From: Kitasatospora arboriphila
GTDB taxonomy: Bacteria; Actinomycetota; Actinomycetes; Mycobacteriales; Mycobacteriaceae
NCBI RefSeq assembly: GCF_000717275.1
Contig: NZ_JNYV01000002.1
Coordinates: 1,116,001 to 1,180,000 of the forward strand
DNA: 64,000 nt
Direction: 5' to 3'
This document shows, one piece after another, positions 7,705 through 16,266 of the stretch. The notes beneath the pieces are model-generated. The model saw only the letters and a list, made by a program, of their open reading frames with translations. It searched no databases and was not told the origin of the DNA. Each line of letters begins with the position of its first letter. Position 1 is the stretch's first letter. The position numbers and the translations under genes were made by a program.

Positions 7705-8360
7705 CGACTCCCAGCGGTGTGTACATGAACCATGGGCTCCAACTCCTCGATAAGGGGCGCAAAGGCGTTGTCCAGATGAGCGGCGTGAGAAGTGCCGGGC
7801 AGAACTCGCACTTTCAGGTCGAGGGCACCCGCCAGTGCGTTGACGGACTCGTGGCGCACACGCGGTGACATGGCTCCGACGGTGAGGGTGACCGAAGACG
7901 AATTGATCGTGAGGGGGCGCGGTTCGAATCGTCGGAACATGGCAAGTTCTCGGGCAACCGTTTCCGAGTTCGATGTGGTCATCGAAGGATCCCACCCGGG
8001 ACCGTAGAGCTCGTGGCCGAAACCCGGCACCCCGTGCTCGTCGAACGCGACGACGACGGGGTCCAGCAATCCTGGCATCAGTGACCCGGCCGCCGGTTCG
8101 TGCAGGACCGCCGCGGTCATCGTGACACCGCGGGTAGCCAACTCCAAGCCCAATGTCGCCCCGCCGCTGACGCCGAAGACCACCGCGCCGTCACACAACG
8201 GCGCCAGGAAATCGACCTCGGTCGCCAGGTCGCCGGAGCGGGGCCGCTGGGGGATTACGACGTGAAAGCCCCTCTCGGACAACACGGTAAATGTCTGCTC
8301 CCATACGGGCGGGTCTACGGCCACGCCACACAGCAAGACGGCTCGCGACCGCTTTGTCAT
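7701..8360 (-). CDS. Small alpha/beta hydrolase of the ring-nitrogen operon
   Basis: This 219-residue protein has a compact alpha/beta hydrolase pattern: [17 protein letters not shown] at the oxyanion strand, nucleophile elbow [10 protein letters not shown] with Ser, and a late His in [14 protein letters not shown]. The ATG at 8360 overlaps the stop of the BiuH-like gene by four bases, and its own stop overlaps the atzF start by four. It is therefore translated with the cyanurate/biuret enzymes. No such protein is part of the classic AtzD-BiuH-AtzF or AtzD-E-G-H-F sets I know. It could hydrolyse an intermediate (carboxybiuret, ureidomalonate) or an ester or amide precursor; this is a guess from context. 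Confidence 0.8.
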   Translation of the reverse strand: MTKRSRAVLLCGVAVDPPVWEQTFTVLSERGFHVVIPQRPRSGDLATEVDFLAPLCDGAVVFGVSGGATLGLELATRGVTMTAAVLHEPAAGSLMPGLLDPVVVAFDEHGVPGFGHELYGPGWDPSMTTSNSETVARELAMFRRFEPRPLTINSSSVTLTVGAMSPRVRHESVNALAGALDLKVRVLPGTSHAAHLDNAFAPLIEELEPMVHVHTAGSR

Positions 8361-9064
8361 GAGGCGGCGAGCGATGCATTCGGGCCCAGCGCCGACAACA
8401 ACTGCTCCGAGGTGGCAGTCGCGCCGAACACCCCACCCTGCATCGCAATCATGCTCAGCGCCGCCACATGGTGGCCGTGGTCGGTGGCGCCGGTGCAATC
8501 CGACAGCACCAGGCACTCGAAGCCACGATCATTGGCCTCACGCATGGTGGTGTGGACACAGACATCAGTTGTGATCCCGGTGAGGATGAGGTTCCTGATA
8601 CCCGCACTGCGCAAGATCAGGTCCAGGTCGGTGGCGTAAAAGGCGCCCTTACCGGGTTTGTCGATGATCGGTTCTCCGGGTAGTGGTGCGACCTCCGGGA
8701 CGATCTCCCACCCGGGTTCGCCGCGCACGAGGATGCGTCCGCACGGTCCGACCGAACCGATCTCGGCGCCCGCGCGCTCCGAACGCCACCGCTTGTTCTG
8801 CGGGAGGTCGGTCAAGTCGGGGCGGTGCCCTTCGCGGGTGTGGATCACCAGCATTCCTGCGTCGCGACACGCGGCGAGTACGTGGGCGGTCGGCGCGAGG
8901 CCGGCACGGGTCAGCGAGAGGTCGTAGCCCATCGAGTCGACGTATCCGCCTGGCCCGCAGAAGTCGACCTGCCAGTCGATGAGTACCAGCGCGGTGCGCC
9001 CGACATCGAGAACACCGTCGTAAGGCCAGGCGTAGGGATGAGCATCAACGGGGTGCTTGGTCAT
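8357..9064 (-). CDS. biuH: Isochorismatase-family cysteine hydrolase, probable biuret amidohydrolase
   Basis: This 235-residue cysteine hydrolase carries the family triad: Asp in [11 protein letters not shown], Lys in [14 protein letters not shown], and Cys in [12 protein letters not shown]. Its N-terminal sequence ([15 protein letters not shown]) and overall length resemble BiuH and related ureidoacrylate (RutB-like) enzymes. Placed between an AtzD/barbiturase-family ring hydrolase and allophanate hydrolase, conversion of biuret to allophanate is the most economical role. Ureidoacrylate or another ureido-acid is possible if the upstream enzyme is a barbiturase. Start and stop overlap the neighbours by four bases on each side. 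Confidence 0.82.
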   Translation of the reverse strand: MTKHPVDAHPYAWPYDGVLDVGRTALVLIDWQVDFCGPGGYVDSMGYDLSLTRAGLAPTAHVLAACRDAGMLVIHTREGHRPDLTDLPQNKRWRSERAGAEIGSVGPCGRILVRGEPGWEIVPEVAPLPGEPIIDKPGKGAFYATDLDLILRSAGIRNLILTGITTDVCVHTTMREANDRGFECLVLSDCTGATDHGHHVAALSMIAMQGGVFGATATSEQLLSALGPNASLAAS

Positions 9065-10143
9065 CGAGGTGTGCCTTCCGAAGTGTTGCTGTGCGGGGTG
9101 ATCTGGGGTGGATCGACTTCGTAGACGACGGTCACGCTTCCGCCCCCGGGTCGTCCCTGATGTTCGGCGCCGCCCGAGACGTACACCGAGCCGTCGCCTT
9201 TGATGGCCGCAACAAGCGCGCCGACGGCAGCTCGTGCGTGGCGCGTCGCGTTGATGTCAGAATCGGTGAGCATCGTGTGCCGCAGCTTGCGAATGGTTCC
9301 GGAGGGATCGGCTTCGGCCTTGACGAACAGCTGTCGAATACGGCCGCCACGCTCGGATACCAGAGCGGCAGCGGAGAGAAGCGAATCGAGGTCGTAGGCG
9401 TCCTTCATCTCGGTGTGCAAGGCCCGCAACGAGTTCGCGGCCTTGTCGCTCTCGCCGACCACCAGCACATGGCACGATTTCAGTTCGGCTCCGGCACTTG
9501 CTGACGCCCGATTCGACCAGGCGTGGCGCCGTCCCTCGAGCGCAGCCAGCGCGGTGTCGATGTCGATCTCGTCGAGCGCCAGGGCGATTCCCAGCGAACT
9601 CGCTGCGCGCGAACGCGCCATCGACTCATAGGTGTCGTCGCTGACCGGCTCGATGCCGACCGCACGCAGTCCCGCGATGTCGGTCGAGGTGAGCAGCGGA
9701 CACTTGACCAGGACAAGGTGCACATCGTCGCCTGCGATGCCTAGTTCGGCGACCAGCTTGGCCACTGTGTCGCGGACCGACTCCATGTGCGCGACGCGCC
9801 CCAGCTCTGCCGGGGGGATTGCGGGGGTGGTTCCTGCGGCGGCGACGAGACCGCGCTGATGACGGGGATCTACACGATCGTCGGCGACCAGCAAGTTCAC
9901 ATGCGGTGCGATGACGCCTTCGGTGCCTCCCGAGAACACGGTCACCGCAGCCTCTTTGAGGTGGGGTTCCCATACCGCAGAGGCAAGCGTGCGGCTGAAG
10001 TCGTTGACGCAACCGTTGCCTTCGGTCTTGCCGACCACGGCGAGCACATCATCGGTGCCGAATCCGTTGTCTGCCAACAGCTCGAGGGCGCTGATGTCGT
10101 CGGGCCCCGTGGTGGGCGCGGTGAGCAGGCGGACTCCGGTCAT
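9061..10143 (-). CDS. atzD: Cyanuric acid amidohydrolase / barbiturase family ring-opening enzyme
   Basis: This 360-residue protein has the threefold repeated architecture of the AtzD/TrzD/barbiturase family (reference enzymes about 360-370 residues). Visible signatures are [16 protein letters not shown], the Ser-Gly-Gly motif [21 protein letters not shown], and the final [16 protein letters not shown] loop. The family opens either cyanuric acid (to carboxybiuret, then biuret) or barbituric acid (to ureidomalonate), and I cannot separate the two activities by eye. The BiuH-like and allophanate hydrolase genes downstream favour cyanurate. The NCS2 permease upstream would fit either substrate. 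Overlaps of four bases with both neighbours show tight coupling. Confidence 0.85.
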   Translation of the reverse strand: MTGVRLLTAPTTGPDDISALELLADNGFGTDDVLAVVGKTEGNGCVNDFSRTLASAVWEPHLKEAAVTVFSGGTEGVIAPHVNLLVADDRVDPRHQRGLVAAAGTTPAIPPAELGRVAHMESVRDTVAKLVAELGIAGDDVHLVLVKCPLLTSTDIAGLRAVGIEPVSDDTYESMARSRAASSLGIALALDEIDIDTALAALEGRRHAWSNRASASAGAELKSCHVLVVGESDKAANSLRALHTEMKDAYDLDSLLSAAALVSERGGRIRQLFVKAEADPSGTIRKLRHTMLTDSDINATRHARAAVGALVAAIKGDGSVYVSGGAEHQGRPGGGSVTVVYEVDPPQITPHSNTSEGTPR

Positions 10144-11492
10144 GCCACGACCTCCTTGCTCGACGCCGGTTCAGCGGTTGGGGTGTCGTCGCCACGTCGT
10201 CGGGGCGGTAGGTGATGGAAGACGATATTGAGGACAAATGCGGTGATCACAGCACTGCTGATGGCGTTGCCGAAGATGATCTGCACCTCGGCGGGGAAGT
10301 CGGTGTAGATGTCCTTGGAGACCACCGGGATCATCCCTGCGCCCAACGCCAGCGAGACGATCATCAGGTTGTCGTTGTCGCGGTAGTCCACCTTCGACAG
10401 GGTGCTGATGCCGGTGCCCGCGACGAGTGCGAACATCACCAGACTGACCGATCCGATGACTGCCCCCGGCAGGCTCGCGATCGTCTCGCCGAGCTTGGGG
10501 ATCAACGCGAAGATGATCAGGAGCGCGCCTGCGAACACCACGACAGCACGGCTCGCGATCTTGGTGATCCGGACGAGGCTGACGTTCTGCGCAAAGATGG
10601 TGTCGGGGAACGAGGTCCATACTCCCGCGAGTACTGCGGACGCACCGTCGGCGGCCAGACCTCGGGCGATGCGCGGAGGATCCGCGTCGATGCCGGTGGT
10701 CTCGGAGATCGCCATCATGTAGGCGGTCGACTCGATGAAGATCACGATCATCACGATGCTCATGGAGATGATCCCGGCGATGGGGAATGTCGGTGCGCCA
10801 AAGAAGAAGGGCTGCGGGATCCCGAACCACGCTGCGTCACCCACACCGGAGAAGTCCGTCATCGACATCGCAGCAGCCGCGATGGTTCCGAGGACCAGAG
10901 CGGTGAGAACGGCTGCCTGCCTGATGAATCCACGGCCGTAGCGCATCAGGGCGACCACGACGATGATGATGCCCAAAGCCAACGACAGTCGTTCGCCATC
11001 GGCCGGGCCGTCGTCGAAGATCATCGACACTGCTTTACCGATGAGCGACAACCCGATCATCGTCACTGCTGCACCGCGCACGACCGGAGGAAAAAACCGC
11101 AGCAGCTTGGAGAACGGCACCGCGATGAGGAGAGCGAAGATCCCGGCACCGATCATCGACCCGTACACCGCATTCAGGCCGTATTCCTGCCCGATGAGGA
11201 TCATCGGGGTGACGGCTGTGAACGAGGCGCCTGCCACGACCGGCATCCGCGCACCCAGGATGTTGCCGATGCCGGCGGCTTGGATGATGGTGACGATGCC
11301 GGCGATCAGCAGGTCGGCGTTGACCAACAGCCCGATGGTGCGTTGGTCCAGTCCAAGTGCCGCACCGAAGACGAGGGGAACGGTGACGCAGCCCGTGTAC
11401 ATGACGATCACATGCTGAGCGCCGAAGGCTCCCGTGCGCCACAAGCCGGAGATGCTTGGCGTTCGCGACGGGGTAGGTAGGAAGTTTCGCAT
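10140..11492 (-). CDS. NCS2-family nucleobase (uracil/xanthine-type) permease
   Basis: This is a membrane protein of about 450 residues with 12-14 hydrophobic segments. Family signs include QHVIVMYTGCVTVPL in the first helix, VVAGASFTAVTP in helix 3, and the substrate-site stretch FIESTAYMMAISE followed by GLAADGASAVLAG. It should import the ring substrate (cyanurate, uracil or barbiturate-like). The frame starts at 11537, but the ATG at 11492 (MRNFLPTPS) is preferred because a regulator box (11499-11510) sits directly before it and no ribosome site precedes either codon. TATACG ends 7 bases before that ATG, so a leaderless transcript is possible. The stop overlaps the ring hydrolase start. 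Confidence 0.88.
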   Translation of the reverse strand: MRNFLPTPSRTPSISGLWRTGAFGAQHVIVMYTGCVTVPLVFGAALGLDQRTIGLLVNADLLIAGIVTIIQAAGIGNILGARMPVVAGASFTAVTPMILIGQEYGLNAVYGSMIGAGIFALLIAVPFSKLLRFFPPVVRGAAVTMIGLSLIGKAVSMIFDDGPADGERLSLALGIIIVVVALMRYGRGFIRQAAVLTALVLGTIAAAAMSMTDFSGVGDAAWFGIPQPFFFGAPTFPIAGIISMSIVMIVIFIESTAYMMAISETTGIDADPPRIARGLAADGASAVLAGVWTSFPDTIFAQNVSLVRITKIASRAVVVFAGALLIIFALIPKLGETIASLPGAVIGSVSLVMFALVAGTGISTLSKVDYRDNDNLMIVSLALGAGMIPVVSKDIYTDFPAEVQIIFGNAISSAVITAFVLNIVFHHLPPRRRGDDTPTAEPASSKEVVA

Positions 11493-11498
11493 GGACAA

Positions 11499-11510
11499 TT
11501 CGTATACGTT
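11499..11510. promoter_or_regulatory. GntR-type operator candidate, promoter-proximal box
   Basis: TTCGTATACGTT is a near-perfect copy (one mismatch in the dyad) of the box at 11562-11573. It lies 6 bases upstream of the preferred permease ATG and includes the TATACG that could serve as -10. A bound regulator here would block transcription of the operon. Confidence 0.65.
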
Positions 11511-11561
11511 CTTTGTGTCGAGACCGTTATCAACCATTACATTCGAGTTAACGACCGGAAG

Positions 11562-11573
11562 TTCGTATACGAA
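11562..11573. promoter_or_regulatory. GntR-type operator candidate, distal box
   Basis: TTCGTATACGAA is a perfect 12-base palindrome located two bases beyond the stop codon of the GntR gene. It is of the TNGTATACNA type that FCD-family GntR regulators favour. Its centre is 63 bases (about six helical turns) from the second box, which would allow two dimers to bind on the same face. No third copy was seen upstream of the GntR gene. Confidence 0.7.
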
Positions 11574-11575
11574 AG

Positions 11576-12241
11576 CTACTTGATGAGTCGCCGAACCAGA
11601 TCTTCGTCCTTCTTCACGTGCTCATCCATCAGATAGCCCGCCTGAAAGGGGGAGCCGTCGAGAACGGCACCGGCAATCGCCGTGTGGTCACGCCAGCATC
11701 CGTCGGCCCTGCTCTCCACGTCGCGGTCGAAGACCCACGCGATGCGCCGCAGCGTGTGTTCGAGGGTGCGGGCCAGTTCGTGGTTCCCGGAAGCCTCGGC
11801 CATCAGCGTGTGGAAGCGAAGCACCAGGGGAGGGACCTGATCATGATGCTTCAAACGCTCGGCCTGTGTTCCCGACTCGGTGACGAGACGCAGTTCGGCG
11901 GCGAACTCACCACCGCTGCGCTCGGCAGCCAGTCGGGCACCGAACACCTCCAGACCTCGACGGACCTGCATCAACTCGATCGCGTCGGCCCGTGACGCGC
12001 CTGACACGGTCGCGCCCTTGTAGCGCTCGAGGTTGACGAATCCCTCGCTCTGCAACTGCGACAGCGCCTCTCGGACCGGTACCCGCGACACCCCGAATCG
12101 TTCGGCGAGCATGGGTTCCGGGAGACGGTCGCCCGGTTGCAGCTGTCCATCGAGAACGTCGTCGCGGATCGCTGCAGCAATCGCTTCCCTGGTCGCCGGC
12201 TCTCTTGTCATCGCAGCGGCGACATCCGAGTCGGTGTGCAT
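11576..12241 (-). CDS. GntR-family regulator (FadR/FCD subfamily) of the ring-nitrogen operon
   Basis: The 221-residue protein has an N-terminal GntR winged helix (LQPGDRLPEPMLAERFGVSRVPVREAL, residues about 35-60) and a helical FCD ligand-binding domain. The FCD metal-site residues can be seen in MQVRRGLEVFGARLA, RFHTLMAEASGN, RDHTAIAGAV and MDEHVKKD. It precedes the permease on the same strand, and two TTCGTATACG boxes fill the space between them. The obvious model is a repressor released by a pathway intermediate. Confidence 0.88.
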   Translation of the reverse strand: MHTDSDVAAAMTREPATREAIAAAIRDDVLDGQLQPGDRLPEPMLAERFGVSRVPVREALSQLQSEGFVNLERYKGATVSGASRADAIELMQVRRGLEVFGARLAAERSGGEFAAELRLVTESGTQAERLKHHDQVPPLVLRFHTLMAEASGNHELARTLEHTLRRIAWVFDRDVESRADGCWRDHTAIAGAVLDGSPFQAGYLMDEHVKKDEDLVRRLIK

Positions 12242-12283
12242 CCGGTCAGGATAGTTGTAATCGCGACCTCGTGACCTGTGGAC

Positions 12284-12658
12284 CTATCTGGCAGGTCCCG
12301 CTGACTCTCGCGTCCCCGCGCTGGGTGGCTGGTGCAGTCCGAAACGTGTGCCTTGGTCGTCGATGCACTCCGCGAACCGGCCGAACCCGGGCTCCTCGGC
12401 ACTGGGTTGACCCGGTCGCCCGCCGAGTTCACCTGCGGTCGTCAGTGCGTGGTCGAGGTCGGGAACGCTGAAGTACACAACGACACCGGGATTCGGGTCG
12501 TTCTCGTGTAAGCCTCCGGGTACACCGCCGGTCTCTATCCAGCCTTCTCGTCCCTCACCCGTGGGATGGAAGGTCCATCCGAACAATTTGCTGTAGAAAA
12601 CTTTTGCGCGTTCGGCGTCGTCGACGCCGAGTTCGAAGTGAGTGGGTCCAGCAGGCAT
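12284..12658 (-). CDS. VOC (glyoxalase/bleomycin-resistance fold) protein
   Basis: This is 124 residues from the ATG at 12658 (TTGGAGC upstream). The VOC pattern is clear: HFELGVDDAERAKVFYSKLF, GWTFHPTGEG, VVVYFSVPDLDHAL and the ending FGLHQPP. Metal-ligand positions seem partly kept (His7 near the start and Glu in AECIDDQGTRF). Single-domain VOC proteins dimerise and act as lyases, dioxygenases or binding proteins. It follows an AraC regulator on the same strand by 121 bases. No substrate can be assigned. Confidence 0.8.
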   Translation of the reverse strand: MPAGPTHFELGVDDAERAKVFYSKLFGWTFHPTGEGREGWIETGGVPGGLHENDPNPGVVVYFSVPDLDHALTTAGELGGRPGQPSAEEPGFGRFAECIDDQGTRFGLHQPPSAGTRESAGPAR

Positions 12659-12779
12659 GTGAGCTCCAACGTCGCGGTGAAATGCGGTCGTCGACCACGT
12701 TATGCCGCAGCGAGATACGCGTCTTGTACAAATGTCGGCCGACGTGGTGGACACTGCCGCCATCCGAATCGATGTCGAC

Positions 12780-13625
12780 TCAGAACAAATCGGCCAGTTG
12801 AGTGCGTTGCCACTCCAGAGGAGTGCACGCCGCGAAGTTCTTGAAATCCCGGTTGAAATGGGCCTGGTCGAAATAGCCGCACGACAACGCCATCGACGAC
12901 AGCGAGGTAGTCGGCTGGGCCACGAGTTGTTGTGCGGCCCGATCCAGCCGCACCACAGAGGCAGCAGCCTTCGGTGTGAGACCGGTCTGTGCCCGGAATC
13001 GTGTGGCCAGGCGGGACCGACTCCATCCGGTGTCCGAGAGCAACTCGCCGATCTGCACGCTGCCCGAGGTGCTCTGCAGACGGTTCCAGACGTAGAGCAC
13101 CTCCGGATCGGGAGATGGGCCGGATGCCATCGCATCTCCCAACATCTGGTCCAAGACGCCGAACCGGGCCCCGGCATCCGGCTCTGCGACGAGCTGTTCG
13201 ACCAGACGGTCGGCCGAGATGTTCAGCGCGCTGTCGAGATCGACGATGCGGCCCCCGAAATCGCCCATCGTGCCGAACAGTTGATAGGCGCCTGGCAAAG
13301 AGAGGCGCACCTCGACACAGTGTTGGGCCCCTTGATGCCACGTCAGTGCCGGGCCGCGGCCAGGACAGCCGACGAAGGCTCTGACCCGGCGCAAGGACCC
13401 GGTCTCGGTAGCGCCTGCCGCGTGCACCGCGGACCCCATCTCGATGATCAGCACGGTGGCGGGCCCGGGAATCTCGCGGCGGCTCACCGGCGACACCGAG
13501 TACTCGAGGAACTCGACGTATCTGTCAACCACGCCTCGCAGATGATGCCCGGGCCGGCCTGTCACCATCTGCCATCGGGCTGTCGCGGACTCACCTCGTC
13601 GGACCGTGACGTCTGGACGTTGCAT
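12780..13625 (-). CDS. AraC-family transcriptional regulator
   Basis: This is a 281-residue protein with a C-terminal double-HTH AraC domain (SDTGWSRSRLATRFRAQTGL, then SSMALSCGYFDQAHFNRDFK followed by FAACTPLEWQ). The N-terminal ligand/dimerisation half includes YSVSPVSRREIPGPATVLII and VEVRLSLPGAYQLFGTMGDF. It resembles regulators in which the N-terminal domain senses a hydrophobic small molecule. The ATG at 13625 is followed downstream by the VOC gene, its most likely local target. The SRPBCC gene lies upstream on the same strand with an 86-base gap. Confidence 0.85.
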   Translation of the reverse strand: MQRPDVTVRRGESATARWQMVTGRPGHHLRGVVDRYVEFLEYSVSPVSRREIPGPATVLIIEMGSAVHAAGATETGSLRRVRAFVGCPGRGPALTWHQGAQHCVEVRLSLPGAYQLFGTMGDFGGRIVDLDSALNISADRLVEQLVAEPDAGARFGVLDQMLGDAMASGPSPDPEVLYVWNRLQSTSGSVQIGELLSDTGWSRSRLATRFRAQTGLTPKAAASVVRLDRAAQQLVAQPTTSLSSMALSCGYFDQAHFNRDFKNFAACTPLEWQRTQLADLF

Positions 13626-13711
13626 GAGAGAACCTGTCGTTGATCAAAGCTCGTCTCACCCGGCCGAACGCGCTGCGCCGGCCGGACTACCGCGTCGGCC
13701 GGCGACTCAGG

Positions 13712-14176
13712 TCAGGAAGCCGTCGCCGCGGCCAGTCGCGCAAGGGTGTCGGTCAACTGGTCCTCGGTGACGAGCGGGAACTTCACCTGCTCGAGGAGCT
13801 TCTTGTCGGTGACCTTGGACCAGTCGTACGTGTGCCGGACCAGCGTCTCGTTGGGGCCCTGAGACTCCAACTCCCACAACCACTCCCAGCCGGGAGGTTC
13901 CGTACCGGCGGGTGCGGTCTTCCATGCCAGCAACTTGTCTTTCGCGTAACCGGAGACGTGGTTGTCGGTCTTGTACTCGCCGCCCATGTGGTCGCCCTGC
14001 ATGTTCATGGTGAACACCTCGCCGACCTGCTGGATCCGATCGGCGTGGTCCACGCCGCGAATGAACCCCGAACCATCGAGCTCTTGGTGCCGCTCGGGGT
14101 TGGAGAGAACGTCGAAAACTGCGTCGACGGGCGCATCGATGGTGCGTTCGACTGTGACCTTCGTGTTTTCGCTCAT
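13712..14176 (-). CDS. SRPBCC/START-like domain protein (polyketide cyclase-like)
   Basis: This is 154 residues starting MSENTKVTVERTIDAPVDAV, the typical first strand and helix of SRPBCC ligand-binding proteins. FDVLSNPERHQELDGSG and the later KDKLLAWKT and ETLVRHTYDW agree with this fold. Such proteins bind hydrophobic ligands; AHSA1-like members are often near stress or regulatory genes. The frame runs upstream to 14437, but the ATG at 14176 gives the family-like start. The C-terminal helix carries VTEDQLTDTLARLA. Confidence 0.8.
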   Translation of the reverse strand: MSENTKVTVERTIDAPVDAVFDVLSNPERHQELDGSGFIRGVDHADRIQQVGEVFTMNMQGDHMGGEYKTDNHVSGYAKDKLLAWKTAPAGTEPPGWEWLWELESQGPNETLVRHTYDWSKVTDKKLLEQVKFPLVTEDQLTDTLARLAAATAS

Positions 14177-14288
14177 GCCCCAACACTGCCTAAGAATCGG
14201 TGACACGGCAAGGCGGCCCGCGTCGCCCCACCCTGCCTGCCCCCGCGAATCGGTATGCATTTCGAGTGGACACGTGCACACTGAACAT

Positions 14289-14642
14289 ATGACCCAACAT
14301 CGTGCGCTCTCCGTGGCGCACAACCCGTTGGCGCTGATCATGCTGGCTGAACTACCCGAAGAAGTGTCATCGGCCGCGTCCGGCGAGCAGACGGGCAGCG
14401 TGACGCCAGAGATGCTCACCGAGTACATGGCCCTCATCGACCGGCACTGTCCGGCCTCGGCGACGGTGAGTTCGGCGACGTTACATGCCGCAGTGAACGC
14501 ACAGCTGGCTGTGTACGCACCGACGATGCCCGAGCTCTGCGCCAGTTACCTCAACAGCCACGGCGGGTTCGGGGCCAACATCTGGGTCAAAGCGGCGGTC
14601 CTGCAGCTTCGTGATGCGCTGGTGGACGGGCCCCTGGGCTAG
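14289..14642 (+). CDS. Hypothetical protein
   Basis: This is a 117-residue frame from the ATG at 14289. It is strongly GC-biased at third positions, which supports coding. It starts MTQHRALSVAHNPLALIML and is mixed helical, with three Cys (HCPAS, ELCAS) and no signal peptide or clear membrane helix. No family is recognised. Its TAG stop and the stop of the convergent dioxygenase-like gene share the same CTAG. The start is divergent from the SRPBCC gene with a 112-base spacer. Confidence 0.6.
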   Translation: MTQHRALSVAHNPLALIMLAELPEEVSSAASGEQTGSVTPEMLTEYMALIDRHCPASATVSSATLHAAVNAQLAVYAPTMPELCASYLNSHGGFGANIWVKAAVLQLRDALVDGPLG

Positions 14643-15610
14643 CCCGTCGGGGCACCGTTCGGCATTCCGGCGGGTGGGGCACCGCCCCCGGGCATCTGGC
14701 CACCCGCGGGTTCGGTGGTGGCGTCGACCCCCACAGCCAGGGCAACCGTGTAACCGCCGGTGACGTCGCCGGTCACCGAGGCCAGCTGGGCGGCACCGGA
14801 GTCGTCACCGAAGACGTTGTCGCTGTCGAGGCCGACCCGGGCGAGGTTGGCCACGGAATCCTCGTACCCCGCGGTCGCGTAGACGGCGTCGCATACGTCC
14901 TGTGGAAGCGCGACCTGCGAGGTGGAAATGGCATTGGTGGAATCGGTGATGCTGTTCTGGTCGGGGTAGACCTCGAAATGGATGTGAGGCCACCGGCCGC
15001 TGTAACAAGCGGGAAAGATGCTGATGAACTCGACCTTTCCGGCGGCGTCGGCAATCTGGACGCCGCGCAGGAAGTTCTGGTCGGTGACCCCGTCCGAGTA
15101 CAGGGAGTATCCACCTTCGCGCGTGCAATGCCACACGTACACAGCGGCGCCCTCCAGTGGGACACCTCCGTTGGCCAGGTCGGAGACCGTCAGCTGCAAG
15201 GTGATCGGAACCCCGTCGGCGGTCCCGCTGAAGTCGCCGAAACTCGAGCGGATGTCGGTGCGGACGATGCCGCTCTGTTCGAGTACGTCGGGTCCGTTGG
15301 ACCCGTCCCCCGGATAGGGGCCTGCTGTCTCGTCAGGAATTTCGGTCAGTGCCGTCGATGACCCGGTGCTTGTTGTGGTCGATGCAGCCGTCGTCGCGGA
15401 GCTGGTGGCCGAGTTCGAGTTGCTCGACCCTCCGCACGCCGCCAATCCGACGGTGGCTGCACCCAATCCGAACACCGCCAGCATCCTGCGCCGACTGAAC
15501 AACGTATCCACGTCGAAAGCCAACCCCTGGTCGACCACCTCGTCGGCAGGCCGGGGCAGTCGGCGACCCTCGTAGGTCGGTGTCGAATCACGTTGCCTGC
15601 GCTGTGTCAT
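14639..15610 (-). CDS. Tat-exported intradiol dioxygenase-like lipoprotein
   Basis: This is 323 residues from the ATG at 15610, with an excellent GAGGAGGC ribosome site. Residues 39-59 hold a Tat-type signal and lipobox in one: SRRRML, a short hydrophobic core, then GLAACGG with lipidation expected at Cys59. A Ser/Thr-rich linker follows. The catalytic part resembles intradiol ring-cleavage dioxygenases: PGDGSNGPDV, AAVYVWHCTREGGYS, and the iron-ligand stretch CYSGRWPHIHFEVY (Tyr, His, His). Secreted intradiol-like lipoproteins are frequent in actinobacteria and their substrates are mostly unknown. The C-terminus is Gly/Pro/Met-rich. As a Tat substrate it links to the tatA-like gene only functionally, not by position. 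Confidence 0.85.
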   Translation of the reverse strand: MTQRRQRDSTPTYEGRRLPRPADEVVDQGLAFDVDTLFSRRRMLAVFGLGAATVGLAACGGSSNSNSATSSATTAASTTTSTGSSTALTEIPDETAGPYPGDGSNGPDVLEQSGIVRTDIRSSFGDFSGTADGVPITLQLTVSDLANGGVPLEGAAVYVWHCTREGGYSLYSDGVTDQNFLRGVQIADAAGKVEFISIFPACYSGRWPHIHFEVYPDQNSITDSTNAISTSQVALPQDVCDAVYATAGYEDSVANLARVGLDSDNVFGDDSGAAQLASVTGDVTGGYTVALAVGVDATTEPAGGQMPGGGAPPAGMPNGAPTG

Positions 15611-15801
15611 GTTGCCTCCTCGGTCGATCCGGTTCAATCGTCGAACCGGGTGACATCAGTCTTGATCGACAACCTGGCAACCAGCTGGACGGCCGCTGCG
15701 AAGATCCCACCCACGGTGAGCGGCAGCCGCTGCGGGATTGAGCGGGTACAAAGAACATTCGGCCGCAGAGGAACATGCGGCCGCAACGGTTTCGAGTGCG
15801 T

Positions 15802-16233
15802 TCAGCCGGCGGGCGGTGGCCCGAAGGTGCGCGGCGGTGTGCCGGGAACCAGTGAGAGATGAGTGTGGATCGCCTGCCACGGTTGGTCGACGTCTGATCG
15901 GGTCAGCAAGACCGTCGAGCGGCCCGGCCGTTCGAACGGCGTCCCGTTCTCGGCGTAACCGGTAGAGGTCCACAGGCACAGCCCCCAGCCGGTGAGCTTG
16001 TCATCAGACGTGCCGGTCACCATCGAATCCAGGTCGAAACGGAACTCGGCGATACGGCCCCATATGGAACGCCATTGCTCGCTCTCCAACTCGTCGATGC
16101 CTCGGACCAGTCGCATGTAGGTCCCGAAGCCGACGACGTCGGGGGCGAACATCGTGCGGGCCTTGTCGTAGTCGACGTCGACGATCAGCTGACGCCAGCT
16201 CTCGAACCAATCCCGGATCGTGATGTCCTGCAA
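15802..16233 (-). CDS. NTF2/SnoaL-like domain protein
   Basis: This is 143 residues if translation starts at the TTG at 16233, which has GAGGA 6 bases upstream; the family-like sequence begins right after it (LQDITIRDWFESWRQLIVDV). Later strands read KARTMFAPDVVGFGTYM, EFRFDLDSMV and WQAIHTHLSLVPG, matching DUF4440/SnoaL-type folds with a Ser/His-rich last strand. The larger frame upstream to 16629 is antisense to the ATP-grasp gene and is not coding. Function unknown; such domains act as small-molecule isomerases or cyclases or as binding modules. It is not closely similar by eye to the decayed copy at 3607-3846. Confidence 0.75.
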   Translation of the reverse strand: MQDITIRDWFESWRQLIVDVDYDKARTMFAPDVVGFGTYMRLVRGIDELESEQWRSIWGRIAEFRFDLDSMVTGTSDDKLTGWGLCLWTSTGYAENGTPFERPGRSTVLLTRSDVDQPWQAIHTHLSLVPGTPPRTFGPPPAG

Positions 16234-16266
16234 AGTAATCCTCTTCCGCCATAGGGGGCTAGTCTG

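Noticed and set aside
10212..11480. 422-codon plus-strand open frame
   Set aside because: It lies antisense to the NCS2 permease, has His/Asp/Arg-rich composition typical of GC-rich shadow frames, and lacks a ribosome site.
15760..15783. Inverted repeat CGGCCGCA...TGCGGCCG
   Set aside because: An 8-base stem with an 8-base loop of GC-rich sequence is common by chance here and has no U-run; not convincing as a terminator.
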